The translations under genes were made by a program, and so were the position numbers. The notes beneath the pieces were generated by a model. It made no database searches. It was not told where the DNA came from and saw nothing but the letters and a program-made list of their open reading frames with translations. Positions 24,918-33,175 of a stretch of 64,000 nt of DNA are shown piece by piece. The DNA is taken from positions 1-64,000 of the forward strand of contig CAWISP010000026.1 in NCBI GenBank assembly GCA_963838775.1, given 5' to 3'. The stretch is from Chersky-840 sp963838775 (GTDB taxonomy: Bacteria; Actinomycetota; Acidimicrobiia; Acidimicrobiales; UBA8190). Every line of letters begins with the position of its first letter. The first letter of the stretch is position 1.

Positions 24918-26888
24918 TCAGACGGCGTTGGTGGAGGGCAGGGGCGACCTCGACAGCCATCCCCGCAGCTGGTCGGCGGGCATGGGCCGGGCCAGCAGGA
25001 AGCCCTGGGCGAGGTCGCACCCCGCGTCCCGCAGCGTGGCGAAGACGGCGTCGGTCTCGACACCTTCCCCGACGACCTGCAGCGACAGGTTGTGGCCCAG
25101 GTCCACGATGGACCGCACGATGGCGGCGTGAGCCGGGTTGGCCATCATGTCCATGACGAAGCTCTTGTCGATCTTGAGCTCGTGGACCGGCAACGACGAC
25201 AGATAGCCGAGCGACGTCTGCCCGATGCCGAAGTCGTCCAGGCTCACCCGCACCCCGGTGGCGTCGAGCTGTGCCAGCACCAACGCGGCGCGGGGCGGGT
25301 CGGTGAGCAGGGCTGTCTCGGTGATCTCGATGATGAGCCGCTCCGGCGCGACCTCGAGGTCGGCCAGCACCGCGATCACCTGGTCGGCGAAGCGGGCCCG
25401 GCCCAGCGTGCGGGCCGACACGTTGACCGACACGGCCACGGTGCCGAGGTCACGGATGTCGGTCAGCGCCCTGCGCATCACCCATGTGGTCAGCCGGTCG
25501 ATGAGGTCGGTCTGCTCGCACATGGGGATGAACCGGTCCGGGTACAACAGGCCGAGGGTGGGGTGCTGCCAGCGCACCAGGGCTTCGACGGCCTCGACGT
25601 GCCCGTCGTGGAGGGCAGCCTTGGGTTGGTAGTGCATGACCAGCTCGTCGGCGTCGATGGCCCGGCGCAGATCGGCGATGAGCCCGAGGTTGGCCGCGTC
25701 GTAGTGGTCGTGCTCGGCGTCGTAGCGCACCACCCCGGCGTGCTGGGCCTTGGCGAGGTACATGGCCACTTCGGCGTGCTGGAGCAGGTCGTCGACGTCG
25801 ATGCCGTCGTCGGGCGAGATGACGTAGCCGATGCTCGACTCGACCGAGAGCGGGAGCCCGCTCACCTCGACCTCGTGTTCGATGATGTCGCGCAGGCGGC
25901 GGAGCACCTCTTCGGCGTCACCGACCTCGGAGAGGATGACGCCGAACTCGTCCCCACCGAGGCGGGCCACGGCGTCCTGGGGCCGGGTGTGATCGGCGAG
26001 GCGCTGCGCCAGCTGCGTGAGCAACTGGTCACCGCTGTCGTGGCCGAGGGTGTCGTTGACCTCTTTGAACCGGTCCAGGTCGATGATGGCGATGGCGGCT
26101 CGTGAGTCGCTGCGCACGGCGTGGACCACCGCTTCCCGGGCCCGCTCGTGGAACAACGACCGGTTGGGCAGATCGGTGAGCGGGTCGTGCTCGGCGAGGA
26201 ACTTGTTCTCCTTGACCTGGAGCCGCAGGCGACGGCTCACCGACACCGAGATGAGGAACAAGGCCACGTACAGAGCCCCGAGGCCCAGGAGGAGGTCGCG
26301 GTAGAGCGAGTGGACGCCCCCGTCCACGTCGGCGGCGATGGGCGCGTAGGGCAGGTACACCTCGAACACGCCCACGAGGTGCTCGGGTGACCCGGCGGTG
26401 AGCGGCAGGTAGACCTCGACCGCGGCGGGCCCGATGGGCCCGGTGTCGTTGCTGTCGGCGTTCAGGTGGGTGACATCGGCGGTGACCTTGCCGTGGGCGG
26501 CGTCGATGGCTTCGTCCTCGGGCTTCTCGTGGAACCCGGACCCGTCGTCGGCGTAGACGACGTTGCCGGCCAGGTCCCGGAGCCTCAGGCGCAGGACGTT
26601 GTGGTCGCCCACGGCCCGCCTCACGAGGAGGTTCATGGCGGTGATCTCGGCCGGGCTCAGCCCCTCGCTCAGGGGGCGCCCGTCGAGGACGGGTTCCACC
26701 GCGGTCTGGGCCACGAGCGTGGCCTCGGACCGGCCCACGTCGACGCCGCGGTCCCTGGCCTCGGACCGGTAGCTCGCGGCCAGTACGAAGCCCAGCAGCA
26801 CCACGGGCACGGCCGTGATCAGGGCATAGGTGACGAACAGCCGCGCCAAGGAGTGCGCCCGGAGCGCAGGGGACCTCACAGACCTCAA
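24918..26888 (-). CDS. membrane GGDEF-EAL protein (c-di-GMP turnover)
   Basis: Dual-domain cyclic-di-GMP enzyme, 656 residues. A transmembrane helix at about 17-40 and a second near 203-223 bracket an extracytoplasmic sensor domain (about 45-200). GGDEF domain about 235-395 with intact RLGGDEFGVILSE and the DLDRFKEVND metal region. EAL domain about 410-650 with VEALVRWQHP, LIIEITETAL, SLDDFGIGQTSLGYL, LKIDKSFV and VGEGVETDAVF. Both catalytic signatures are complete, so it could make and degrade c-di-GMP; usually one activity dominates. Start is TTG at 26888 or GTG at 26880. Divergent from a second GGDEF gene across 136 bp. Confidence 0.93.
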   Translation of the reverse strand: MRSVRSPALRAHSLARLFVTYALITAVPVVLLGFVLAASYRSEARDRGVDVGRSEATLVAQTAVEPVLDGRPLSEGLSPAEITAMNLLVRRAVGDHNVLRLRLRDLAGNVVYADDGSGFHEKPEDEAIDAAHGKVTADVTHLNADSNDTGPIGPAAVEVYLPLTAGSPEHLVGVFEVYLPYAPIAADVDGGVHSLYRDLLLGLGALYVALFLISVSVSRRLRLQVKENKFLAEHDPLTDLPNRSLFHERAREAVVHAVRSDSRAAIAIIDLDRFKEVNDTLGHDSGDQLLTQLAQRLADHTRPQDAVARLGGDEFGVILSEVGDAEEVLRRLRDIIEHEVEVSGLPLSVESSIGYVISPDDGIDVDDLLQHAEVAMYLAKAQHAGVVRYDAEHDHYDAANLGLIADLRRAIDADELVMHYQPKAALHDGHVEAVEALVRWQHPTLGLLYPDRFIPMCEQTDLIDRLTTWVMRRALTDIRDLGTVAVSVNVSARTLGRARFADQVIAVLADLEVAPERLIIEITETALLTDPPRAALVLAQLDATGVRVSLDDFGIGQTSLGYLSSLPVHELKIDKSFVMDMMANPAHAAIVRSIVDLGHNLSLQVVGEGVETDAVFATLRDAGCDLAQGFLLARPMPADQLRGWLSRSPLPSTNAV

Positions 26889-27024
26889 TTTCGGAAAATC
26901 TCGCCCACAACTTGATCGTCGGCCAGGACCAGGGCTTCCCCGCTAAATCCCCGGGTTTCCCGCACGGAGCCTGGGCCGGGACGAGTTTCTCAACGAGGAG
27001 GCGAAAGCGGTCGATACCACCACG

Positions 27025-28392
27025 GTGCGTAGTGACGGGCTGCTCGACCCCAAGATCGTGGAGGCGGCCCTGTCGACACTGCTCGAACGCCATGCCGAGG
27101 CGGCGGTGTGTGCGCTCGGCCCCGACGGCCTCATGGTGGAGATGCCCCTGTCGGTCCACCGGGGGGGCCACCGGGTCGTGAAGGCCCGATCGGCGCTGAA
27201 CCTCGTCATCGCCGCCGACCGGGTCATGGTCATCAACGCCTGGGAGCGCGTGCGTGCCGTGGGCGCCTCGCGGGCTCCGGTGCGCCTGGCGTCGGACCCG
27301 ACCCAACCGGTGGTCGTGCACCTGATCGACGCCCGCAGGAGCCACGGCGTCTATCTGGGCGTCGTCGTCGCGGCGGTCGGTGACGACGCCACGGTGTTCG
27401 ACCCCGAGACGCCCACGACGGCTCCCCGCTTCCTCCGTCCCGGCAAGAACGTGCTCGAGGCCACCGCCGAGGTGCTGCGCGCCCGCCAGCAGGTGCTGAC
27501 GCTCCTGGCGGATGCGGCACCGGTCGGCGTACTCCATATCGACGCCATGCGGCGCCTGGTGTTCAGCAATGACCGCCTCCACGACATCCTGGGATGTCCG
27601 CGTGCCGCCACGCTCGACGAGCAGCTGTCGACGGTGTTGGACCGTGATCGCCTCCTCGTCGGGTCCGTGGTCGAGTCCGTGTTGGGGGGCGGGATCGATG
27701 ACGACATCGATGTCGTCATCCGACCCTCGTGGGCTGATGAATCGGAACTGCGTCAATGCACCTTCAGTCTCCGCGCCCTCACCGATGACGACGGCGACGT
27801 CACGGGAGCGCTCATATGCGTATCGGATGTCACCGCCGGCACCAGCAGGCGCGCCGGCGTGCACCTGCGGGCCACCTTCGACGTGCTCACCCGGTGCCAC
27901 AACCGGGAGTCGACGCTGGGCGCGCTCGAAGCGATGCTGGCCGGGGCCGGCGACGGGTCGAGCCCGGCCGCGATCCTGGTCGACCTGTACCACTTCAAGG
28001 AGCTCAACGAGGGTCGCGGTTGCGACGTCGGCGACGAGTTCCTCGGGGTGGTGGCGAGGCGCCTGCACGGCGCCGTGCGCGAAGACGACGTGGTGGGGCG
28101 CATCGGCGGGGACCAGTTCCTGGTCATCTGCCCCGGCATCGCCACATCGGCCGAGGCGGTGCGCACCGCCATCAGGGTGGCGGAGACCCTCGGCCACGAG
28201 ATCCAGCTCAAGGACACCCGGATCGGGTCGCGCGCCAGCATCGGCGTGGCCTGGTCGAGCGGGTCCGAGGTCGACGCCGACACGCTGTTGGCCCGGGCCG
28301 ATGTCGCCATGCGCGAGGCGAAACGTCGCGGCGCGGGACGTCCCGTGCTCTTCTCACCGTCGTTGCTGAGCACGCCCCCTCAGGCCGGCTGA
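27025..28392 (+). CDS. PAS-like sensor with degenerate GGDEF (GGDQF) domain
   Basis: A 455-residue cytoplasmic signalling protein. Residues 1-145 form an N-terminal domain (SALNLVIAADRVMVINAWER, then VVVHLIDARRSHGVYLGVVV). About 150-260 is PAS-like (LTLLADAAPVGVLHIDAMRR, VFSNDRLHDILGCPRA). The GGDEF domain follows from about 285: FDVLTRCHNRESTLGALEAM, AILVDLYHFKELNEGRGC, and RIGGDQFLVI where the usual GGDEF Glu is Gln. The change may lower or abolish cyclase activity, leaving a GTP- or c-di-GMP-sensing role. The GTG start at 27025 has no good ribosome site; a GAGGAGG lies 24-30 bp upstream and the frame is open across it, so the true start may be earlier. Confidence 0.82.
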   Translation: MRSDGLLDPKIVEAALSTLLERHAEAAVCALGPDGLMVEMPLSVHRGGHRVVKARSALNLVIAADRVMVINAWERVRAVGASRAPVRLASDPTQPVVVHLIDARRSHGVYLGVVVAAVGDDATVFDPETPTTAPRFLRPGKNVLEATAEVLRARQQVLTLLADAAPVGVLHIDAMRRLVFSNDRLHDILGCPRAATLDEQLSTVLDRDRLLVGSVVESVLGGGIDDDIDVVIRPSWADESELRQCTFSLRALTDDDGDVTGALICVSDVTAGTSRRAGVHLRATFDVLTRCHNRESTLGALEAMLAGAGDGSSPAAILVDLYHFKELNEGRGCDVGDEFLGVVARRLHGAVREDDVVGRIGGDQFLVICPGIATSAEAVRTAIRVAETLGHEIQLKDTRIGSRASIGVAWSSGSEVDADTLLARADVAMREAKRRGAGRPVLFSPSLLSTPPQAG

Positions 28393-28412
28393 GGTCCCCA
28401 CCACCAGCCCGT

Positions 28413-28643
28413 TCAGATCTCTACGATCTCGGCCACGGGGTCACCGACCTGATACGTCACGCCTTGCTCCGCGATGTGTCGCAACCGTCCCGACGCGGGG
28501 GCCTCGATCTCGTTGGTGACCTTGTCGGTCTCCATCTCGTAGAGCGCCTGGCCCTTGGCGACGACGGCCCCGTCCTCGGCCAGCCAGTCGGCCAGGACGG
28601 CCTCGGTCATCTCCATGCCGATCTTGGGGAGTCGCAGGAGCAC
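28413..28643 (-). CDS. stand-alone lipoyl domain protein
   Basis: A 76-residue protein that is a single biotinyl/lipoyl domain: LPKIGMEMTEAVLADWLAED, then the lipoylation hairpin METDKVTNEI with the modifiable Lys, and ASGRLRHIAEQG. In 2-oxoacid dehydrogenase complexes this domain normally sits at the N-terminus of a 400-residue E2 that also has a catalytic acyltransferase domain; here nothing follows. It begins 12 bp after the fused E1 gene, so it probably serves as that enzyme's swinging arm. E2 catalytic and E3 subunits are not in this window. Confidence 0.88.
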   Translation of the reverse strand: MLLRLPKIGMEMTEAVLADWLAEDGAVVAKGQALYEMETDKVTNEIEAPASGRLRHIAEQGVTYQVGDPVAEIVEI

Positions 28644-28655
28644 CGGGCGTATCGC

Positions 28656-30659
28656 TCAGCCGTTGTAGGCCATGACCCACTCGAGTGCTTCGAGCAGTCG
28701 GTCGGGACCGGGGAGGGCGAGGCGCTCGAGTCCCCGGGCATAGGGCAACGGGGCCGCCAACGCCCCCACGCGCAGGACCGGCGCTTCCAACCGCCCGAAC
28801 AGAACCTCGGATAGCCCCGCGGCCAGCTCGCCACCGAAGCCGCCCGTCACCACCGCCTCGTGGAGGATGACGGCCCGGCGCGTACGGCTCACCGACTCGA
28901 GCACAGCGGCCTCGTCCAGTGGCACGAGGGAACGCAGGTCGAGCACTTCGACCTCGATCCCCTTCGAAGCCAGGCTCTCGGCCACGGCGATGGCCTCGTG
29001 CACCTGGCGACCGTAGGTCACGACCGTGACGTCGGACCCCGGTCGTTTCACGTCGGCCACGCCCAACGGGACAGGGGTGTCGTCGACGGCACCCTTGCGC
29101 GACAGCAGGAGCACCTGCTCGATGAAGACACAGGGATCCTCGTCGGCGATGCACGACGCCAAGAGGCCGCGGGCATCGGTGGGCGTGCTCGGGACGACCA
29201 CCTTCAGTCCCGGGACATGGGCGAGCCAGGCCTCGAGCATCTGGGAATGCTGGGCGCCCACCTGCAGGCCGCCGCCCACCGCCATGCGCACCACCATGGG
29301 GACCGGCGTCAGTCCGCCCGACATGTAGCGCAGCTTGGCGGCGTGGTTGGCGAGCTGGTCCAGGCACAGACCGAGAAAGTCCATGAACATGATCTCGGCC
29401 ACCGGCCGCAGCCCACCCAGAGCCGCGCCCACCGCCGCGCCCACGATGGCCTGTTCCGAGATCGGCGTGTCGCGCACCCGGTCGGCACCGTGTTTGGCGG
29501 CGAGGCCCTTGGTCACGCCGAACACCCCGTTGTCGGAGATGTCCTCGCCGAGGAGGACCACCCGGGGGTCGGCCGACAGGGCCTCGTCGAGGGCGAGGGT
29601 GATGGCAGAACGGACGCTCATCTCCTGCTGCGCCTGCGACGGCCCCACCCGTTGCCTCGGTACGACCGGCGCCACGACATCTCGGAGCACCTCGTCCGCA
29701 TCGGGCTCGGGGAGCTCGAGCACCTCGGCCAGAGTGGCCACGGCCATGGTGGCGCAGTGCTCCTCGATCGCAGCCGCGTCGGCATCGGAGAGCAGACCGC
29801 GCTCGACGAGGGTGGAGCGGAAGCGGGCGACGGGCTCACGTTTCCACGCGTCTTCGAGCTCGGTGGCGTCGACATAGGTCATGCGATCGCCGAAGACGTG
29901 GCCGAAGAGCCGGTAGGTCACCGCCTCGACGAGGGTCGGCCCTCCCCCGGCCCGAGCGCGTGCGGCAGCTTCGATCACCGCGGCGTAGACAGCCACGGGG
30001 TCGTTGCCGTCGACCGTCACGCCGGGCATGCCGTAGGCGGCGGCCCGTTGCGCGACGTGCTCGACACGCAGGTGGTCGGCGAAGGCGGTGTGCTCGCCGT
30101 AGCCGTTGTTCTGACACAGGAAGATCACCGGGAGCCGCCACACCGCGGCCAGGTTGGCGGCTTCGTGGAAGGCACCGATGTTGGTGGCACCGTCGCCGAA
30201 CGAAGCCACGGTGACGCGAACGTCGCCGTCGCCGTCGCCCGCGCCCTCGCCGTGGCGTGATGCCGCCCAGGCCAGGCCGGCCGCGATGGGCAGACCCGAG
30301 CCCACCACCCCCGTGGTCAGCATGAGCCCGACGTCGGGCCACGACACGTGCATGGGGCCGCCCTTCCCCTTGCCCGTGCCCGCGGCGCGCCCCAGCATCT
30401 CGGCCAGCAGGGGACGGAGCGGGACCCCCTTGGCGATCTGGTCGTGGAGGCCGCGGTAGGTCGTCACCAGGTAGTCCCCGGGCTCCAGCGCGGCGGCGAA
30501 CCCGGCGGCGACGGCTTCTTGTCCCCGGGGCGAGTAATAGGCGAGAGAGGCGCTTCCCGCCGAAATGGCGCTGCGCAGCGCGTCGTCGGTGGCGGCGATG
30601 AGCGCCATCGTCTCGAACATCTGGACGAGAGATGTGTCGTCAGGCCCTTTCGTGGTCAT
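28656..30659 (-). CDS. fused 2-oxoacid dehydrogenase E1 (alpha-beta)
   Basis: Thiamine-diphosphate decarboxylase with both E1 chains in one 667-residue protein. Residues 1 to about 320 are E1-alpha: ASLAYYSPRGQEAVAAGFAA, YRGLHDQIAKG, GKGKGGPMHVSWPD, and the ThDP motif SFGDGATNIGAFHEA ending FLCQNNGYGEHT. After a linker, residues about 345-667 are E1-beta: MSVRSAITLALDEALSADPR, VVLLGEDISDNGVFGVTKGL, DTPISEQAIVGAAVGAAL, VEVLDLRSLVPLD. The length and PDH/acetoin/branched-chain style do not fix the substrate. A free lipoyl domain follows directly. Fused E1 occurs in some bacterial acetoin or branched-chain systems. Confidence 0.9.
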   Translation of the reverse strand: MTTKGPDDTSLVQMFETMALIAATDDALRSAISAGSASLAYYSPRGQEAVAAGFAAALEPGDYLVTTYRGLHDQIAKGVPLRPLLAEMLGRAAGTGKGKGGPMHVSWPDVGLMLTTGVVGSGLPIAAGLAWAASRHGEGAGDGDGDVRVTVASFGDGATNIGAFHEAANLAAVWRLPVIFLCQNNGYGEHTAFADHLRVEHVAQRAAAYGMPGVTVDGNDPVAVYAAVIEAAARARAGGGPTLVEAVTYRLFGHVFGDRMTYVDATELEDAWKREPVARFRSTLVERGLLSDADAAAIEEHCATMAVATLAEVLELPEPDADEVLRDVVAPVVPRQRVGPSQAQQEMSVRSAITLALDEALSADPRVVLLGEDISDNGVFGVTKGLAAKHGADRVRDTPISEQAIVGAAVGAALGGLRPVAEIMFMDFLGLCLDQLANHAAKLRYMSGGLTPVPMVVRMAVGGGLQVGAQHSQMLEAWLAHVPGLKVVVPSTPTDARGLLASCIADEDPCVFIEQVLLLSRKGAVDDTPVPLGVADVKRPGSDVTVVTYGRQVHEAIAVAESLASKGIEVEVLDLRSLVPLDEAAVLESVSRTRRAVILHEAVVTGGFGGELAAGLSEVLFGRLEAPVLRVGALAAPLPYARGLERLALPGPDRLLEALEWVMAYNG

Positions 30660-30795
30660 CGCCCTCCACCGTATTCCGCGTCCAGAGCTGGCGTCAGGTG
30701 GTCACCGGGCCCGTGCTACTTCGGGCATTGGCGGGGCCGCCCACGCGCACACCTGTGACCTTTGGCCCTGTCGAGGCCCTGATGCAGGGAGGAAC

Positions 30796-31314
30796 ATGGA
30801 CGGTATGGAGACGGATGAGCGCGGTTCGGAGGCATTCGGATCACCGATAGAAGGCCTGCGCGCCACCGGGGCGAGCGCCGGTGACAGGCACATCGTCGAG
30901 TGGATGACGCGCCACGCAAAAGAGGAAGAGGCCTTGCTGGAGCGCTACGAACACGTGGCACGCGAGTCCACCTCTCCGGCGACTCGGTATCTGGTGGAGC
31001 TCATCATGGAGGACGAACGTCGTCATCACCGCGTGCTCGGCCAGATCGCCCACGCCATCGCGTGGGGCAGCTTCATGAACCCAGACCTGGCCGTGCCCCG
31101 GATGGTCGATGGGGCCGCCGACAAGGTGCTCGTCGAGGAAACCAAGAAGCTCCTGGCCTCGGAAAAGAAGGACCGGACCGAATTGCGGCGCTTGCGACGG
31201 CACCTTCGCTCCTTCAGCGGGACGATCTGGCCTCTCCTGATCGACGTCATGCTCCTCGACACGAAGAAGCACATCCGGATCCTGCGCCACGTCGCGACGT
31301 ACCGCCCGGGTTGA
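30796..31314 (+). CDS. ferritin-like helical protein
   Basis: A 172-residue, largely helical protein. The start ATG 30796 is fixed by GGGAGGAAC immediately upstream. Putative ferritin-like metal residues appear on three helices: HAKEEEALLERYEHVARES, VELIMEDERRHHRVLGQIAH, and LLIDVMLLDTKKHIRILRHV. Ferritin-like or rubrerythrin-like folds bind di-iron; this pattern fits but is not a textbook match, so it may be structural or hemerythrin-like instead. Transcribed alone, with 136 bp to the divergent E1 gene, and ending at a strong shared hairpin. Confidence 0.65.
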   Translation: MDGMETDERGSEAFGSPIEGLRATGASAGDRHIVEWMTRHAKEEEALLERYEHVARESTSPATRYLVELIMEDERRHHRVLGQIAHAIAWGSFMNPDLAVPRMVDGAADKVLVEETKKLLASEKKDRTELRRLRRHLRSFSGTIWPLLIDVMLLDTKKHIRILRHVATYRPG

Positions 31315-31333
31315 GCACGCCTCACAGCGCCTC

Positions 31334-31361
31334 CGCCCGCGTGAGTTTGACTCAGCGGGCG
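31334..31361. terminator. bidirectional terminator hairpin between convergent genes
   Basis: CGCCCGC (31334-31340) pairs with GCGGGCG (31355-31361), and the inner TGAG (31342-31345) pairs with CTCA (31351-31354), leaving a 5-nt loop and one bulged G. It sits 20 bp past the ferritin-like stop and overlaps the stop codon of the convergent amidohydrolase gene. Confidence 0.65.
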
Positions 31362-33076
31362 CCGCGCACGAGGACACCGGGGCGTGCCCCGGTGTCGTGC
31401 CCGTTGGCGAAGGTGGTCTCTCCCGACTTGATCGTGGCCACATAGCCGACGGCGTCCTGCACGAGCCGGCGTCCCCCTGCGGGCAGGTCCGTGACCACCT
31501 TGGGCGTGCCGAGCTGCAGGTGCTCGTAGTCGATCACGTTGACGTCGCCGAGCATGCCGGGCTCGAGGGTGCCCCGGTCGCCGAGGCCGTAGAGACGGGC
31601 CGTGTCGTACGTCTGCTTCTTCACGACCCATTCGAGGGGCAGAAGCTCGCCCCGGGTGCGGTCCCGGGTCCAGTGCGACAACATGAACGTCGGTTGGGGC
31701 GAGTCGCAGATGACGCCGCAGTGGGCGCCACCGTCGCCCAGACCCGCCACCGCACGGGGATGCAGCAGCATCTCGCGCACGGGCTCGAGGCTCATCGACG
31801 CGTAGTTGAGGATGGGGAAGTAGAGAAGCCCGTGCCCTTCGGACTCGAGCATGACCTCGTAGGCGACCTCGAGAGGATGGCGACCCGTCACGGCCGCGAT
31901 GGACGCCAGCGAGTTCTCCGGGCCCGGCTCGTAGTCCGGCGGCGAGCCCAGGACGAAGGTGACCGCATAGGCACGCTCCAGCGCGGCGCGGTGATCGGGC
32001 TCGGGCTCGAACCGAACGATGGCGTCGCGCACCGACGGATCGCACAGAGCGTGCAGGAGCTCCTTGTCGTTGAGGTTGCGGGCCTTGAGCGCCTGGTAGG
32101 CGGGGATGGAGTCGAACATGCAGTACGACGTGTGCAGTCCCGTGAGCAGTCCCGTGGCACGCGCCGCCACCTGGGGCCACAACTGGGCTCCTTCTTCGGC
32201 GGCGCGCAACGATTCGTCCATGAGCTCGCGCCACAGATCGGGCGCGTCTTCGATCTGGAGGAGGGCGAAGGTGACGGGCCGGCCGATGGCCACCGACAGG
32301 CGCCGCATCCAGTCGACTTCCTTGACCGGGGCGATGACGTCCTCTCCCGCCACACCGGCGGGGGCCAGCTCGAAGATGCCGGTTCCGAGATCACCGAGGG
32401 CGGCGCCGATGCCGAACAATTCGTCCTCGGCCGCGTAGGTGCCGGGGACGGGCTCGCCGTCGATGGCGCGGTGGGCGATCGTGCGCGACGTCGAGAAGCC
32501 GAGCGCCCCCGCCGCGATGGCCTCCCTGACGATGACCCGCATGGCCTCGATGTCGTGCGCGTCGGCGGGTTCGTTGCGCGCGCCGCGTTCACCCATGACG
32601 TACGCCCGCACCGCGCCATGGGCGATCTGCGTGCCCACGTCGACCGTGAACCGTCGGCGCCCCAGCGCGTCGAGATACTCGGGGAAGCTCTCCCAGTCCC
32701 ACTCCATGCCCTCGGCGAGGGCGGTGCCGGGGATGTCCTCGACGCCTTCCATCAACCCGATGAGCCAGTCGTGGCGGTCGGGGCGCGCCGGGGCGAAGCC
32801 GACCCCGCAGTTGCCGGTCACGATGGTCGTGACCCCGTGCCAGGAGCTCGGGGCGAGGACCTCGTCCCACGTCGCCTGGCCGTCGTAATGGGTGTGGATG
32901 TCGACCCAGCCCGGCGTCACGAGGGCCCCGTCGGCGTCGATCGTGTGCCGGGCGGACACGCCGTTGAGCGCGCCCACGGCGGTGATGCGCCCGTCGTCCA
33001 CCGCCACGTCTGCGGTCCGGGGTGGTGCCCCCGTGCCGTCGACGACGGTTCCGGCTCGAACGACGAGGTCGTGCAC
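31352..33076 (-). CDS. amidohydrolase, D-aminoacylase/N-acyl-D-amino-acid deacylase family
   Basis: Metal-dependent hydrolase of 574 residues. N-terminal beta-sandwich then TIM barrel: VTPGWVDIHTHYDGQATWDE with HxH metal ligands at about 60, TIVTGNCGVGFAPARPD with the D-aminoacylase Cys ligand, GALGFSTSRTIAH, FELAPAGVAG, AVAGLGDGGAHCGVICDS with the catalytic Asp, and the C-terminal sandwich GTLEPGMLGDVNVIDYE. Members hydrolyse N-acyl-D-amino acids, but many in catabolic clusters act on unknown amides. Last gene of the minus-strand catabolic group, 99 bp after the flavin oxidase gene. Confidence 0.87.
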   Translation of the reverse strand: MHDLVVRAGTVVDGTGAPPRTADVAVDDGRITAVGALNGVSARHTIDADGALVTPGWVDIHTHYDGQATWDEVLAPSSWHGVTTIVTGNCGVGFAPARPDRHDWLIGLMEGVEDIPGTALAEGMEWDWESFPEYLDALGRRRFTVDVGTQIAHGAVRAYVMGERGARNEPADAHDIEAMRVIVREAIAAGALGFSTSRTIAHRAIDGEPVPGTYAAEDELFGIGAALGDLGTGIFELAPAGVAGEDVIAPVKEVDWMRRLSVAIGRPVTFALLQIEDAPDLWRELMDESLRAAEEGAQLWPQVAARATGLLTGLHTSYCMFDSIPAYQALKARNLNDKELLHALCDPSVRDAIVRFEPEPDHRAALERAYAVTFVLGSPPDYEPGPENSLASIAAVTGRHPLEVAYEVMLESEGHGLLYFPILNYASMSLEPVREMLLHPRAVAGLGDGGAHCGVICDSPQPTFMLSHWTRDRTRGELLPLEWVVKKQTYDTARLYGLGDRGTLEPGMLGDVNVIDYEHLQLGTPKVVTDLPAGGRRLVQDAVGYVATIKSGETTFANGHDTGARPGVLVRGAR

Positions 33077-33175
33077 GGGCTACCCCCTTGTCAGGCCTTC
33101 ATGGTGGCATCGGCTCATCACCTGCACAAGCTTCCCCCGTCCCCCGGGCGCACCCTCGAGGACGGCGAGGCGGGC

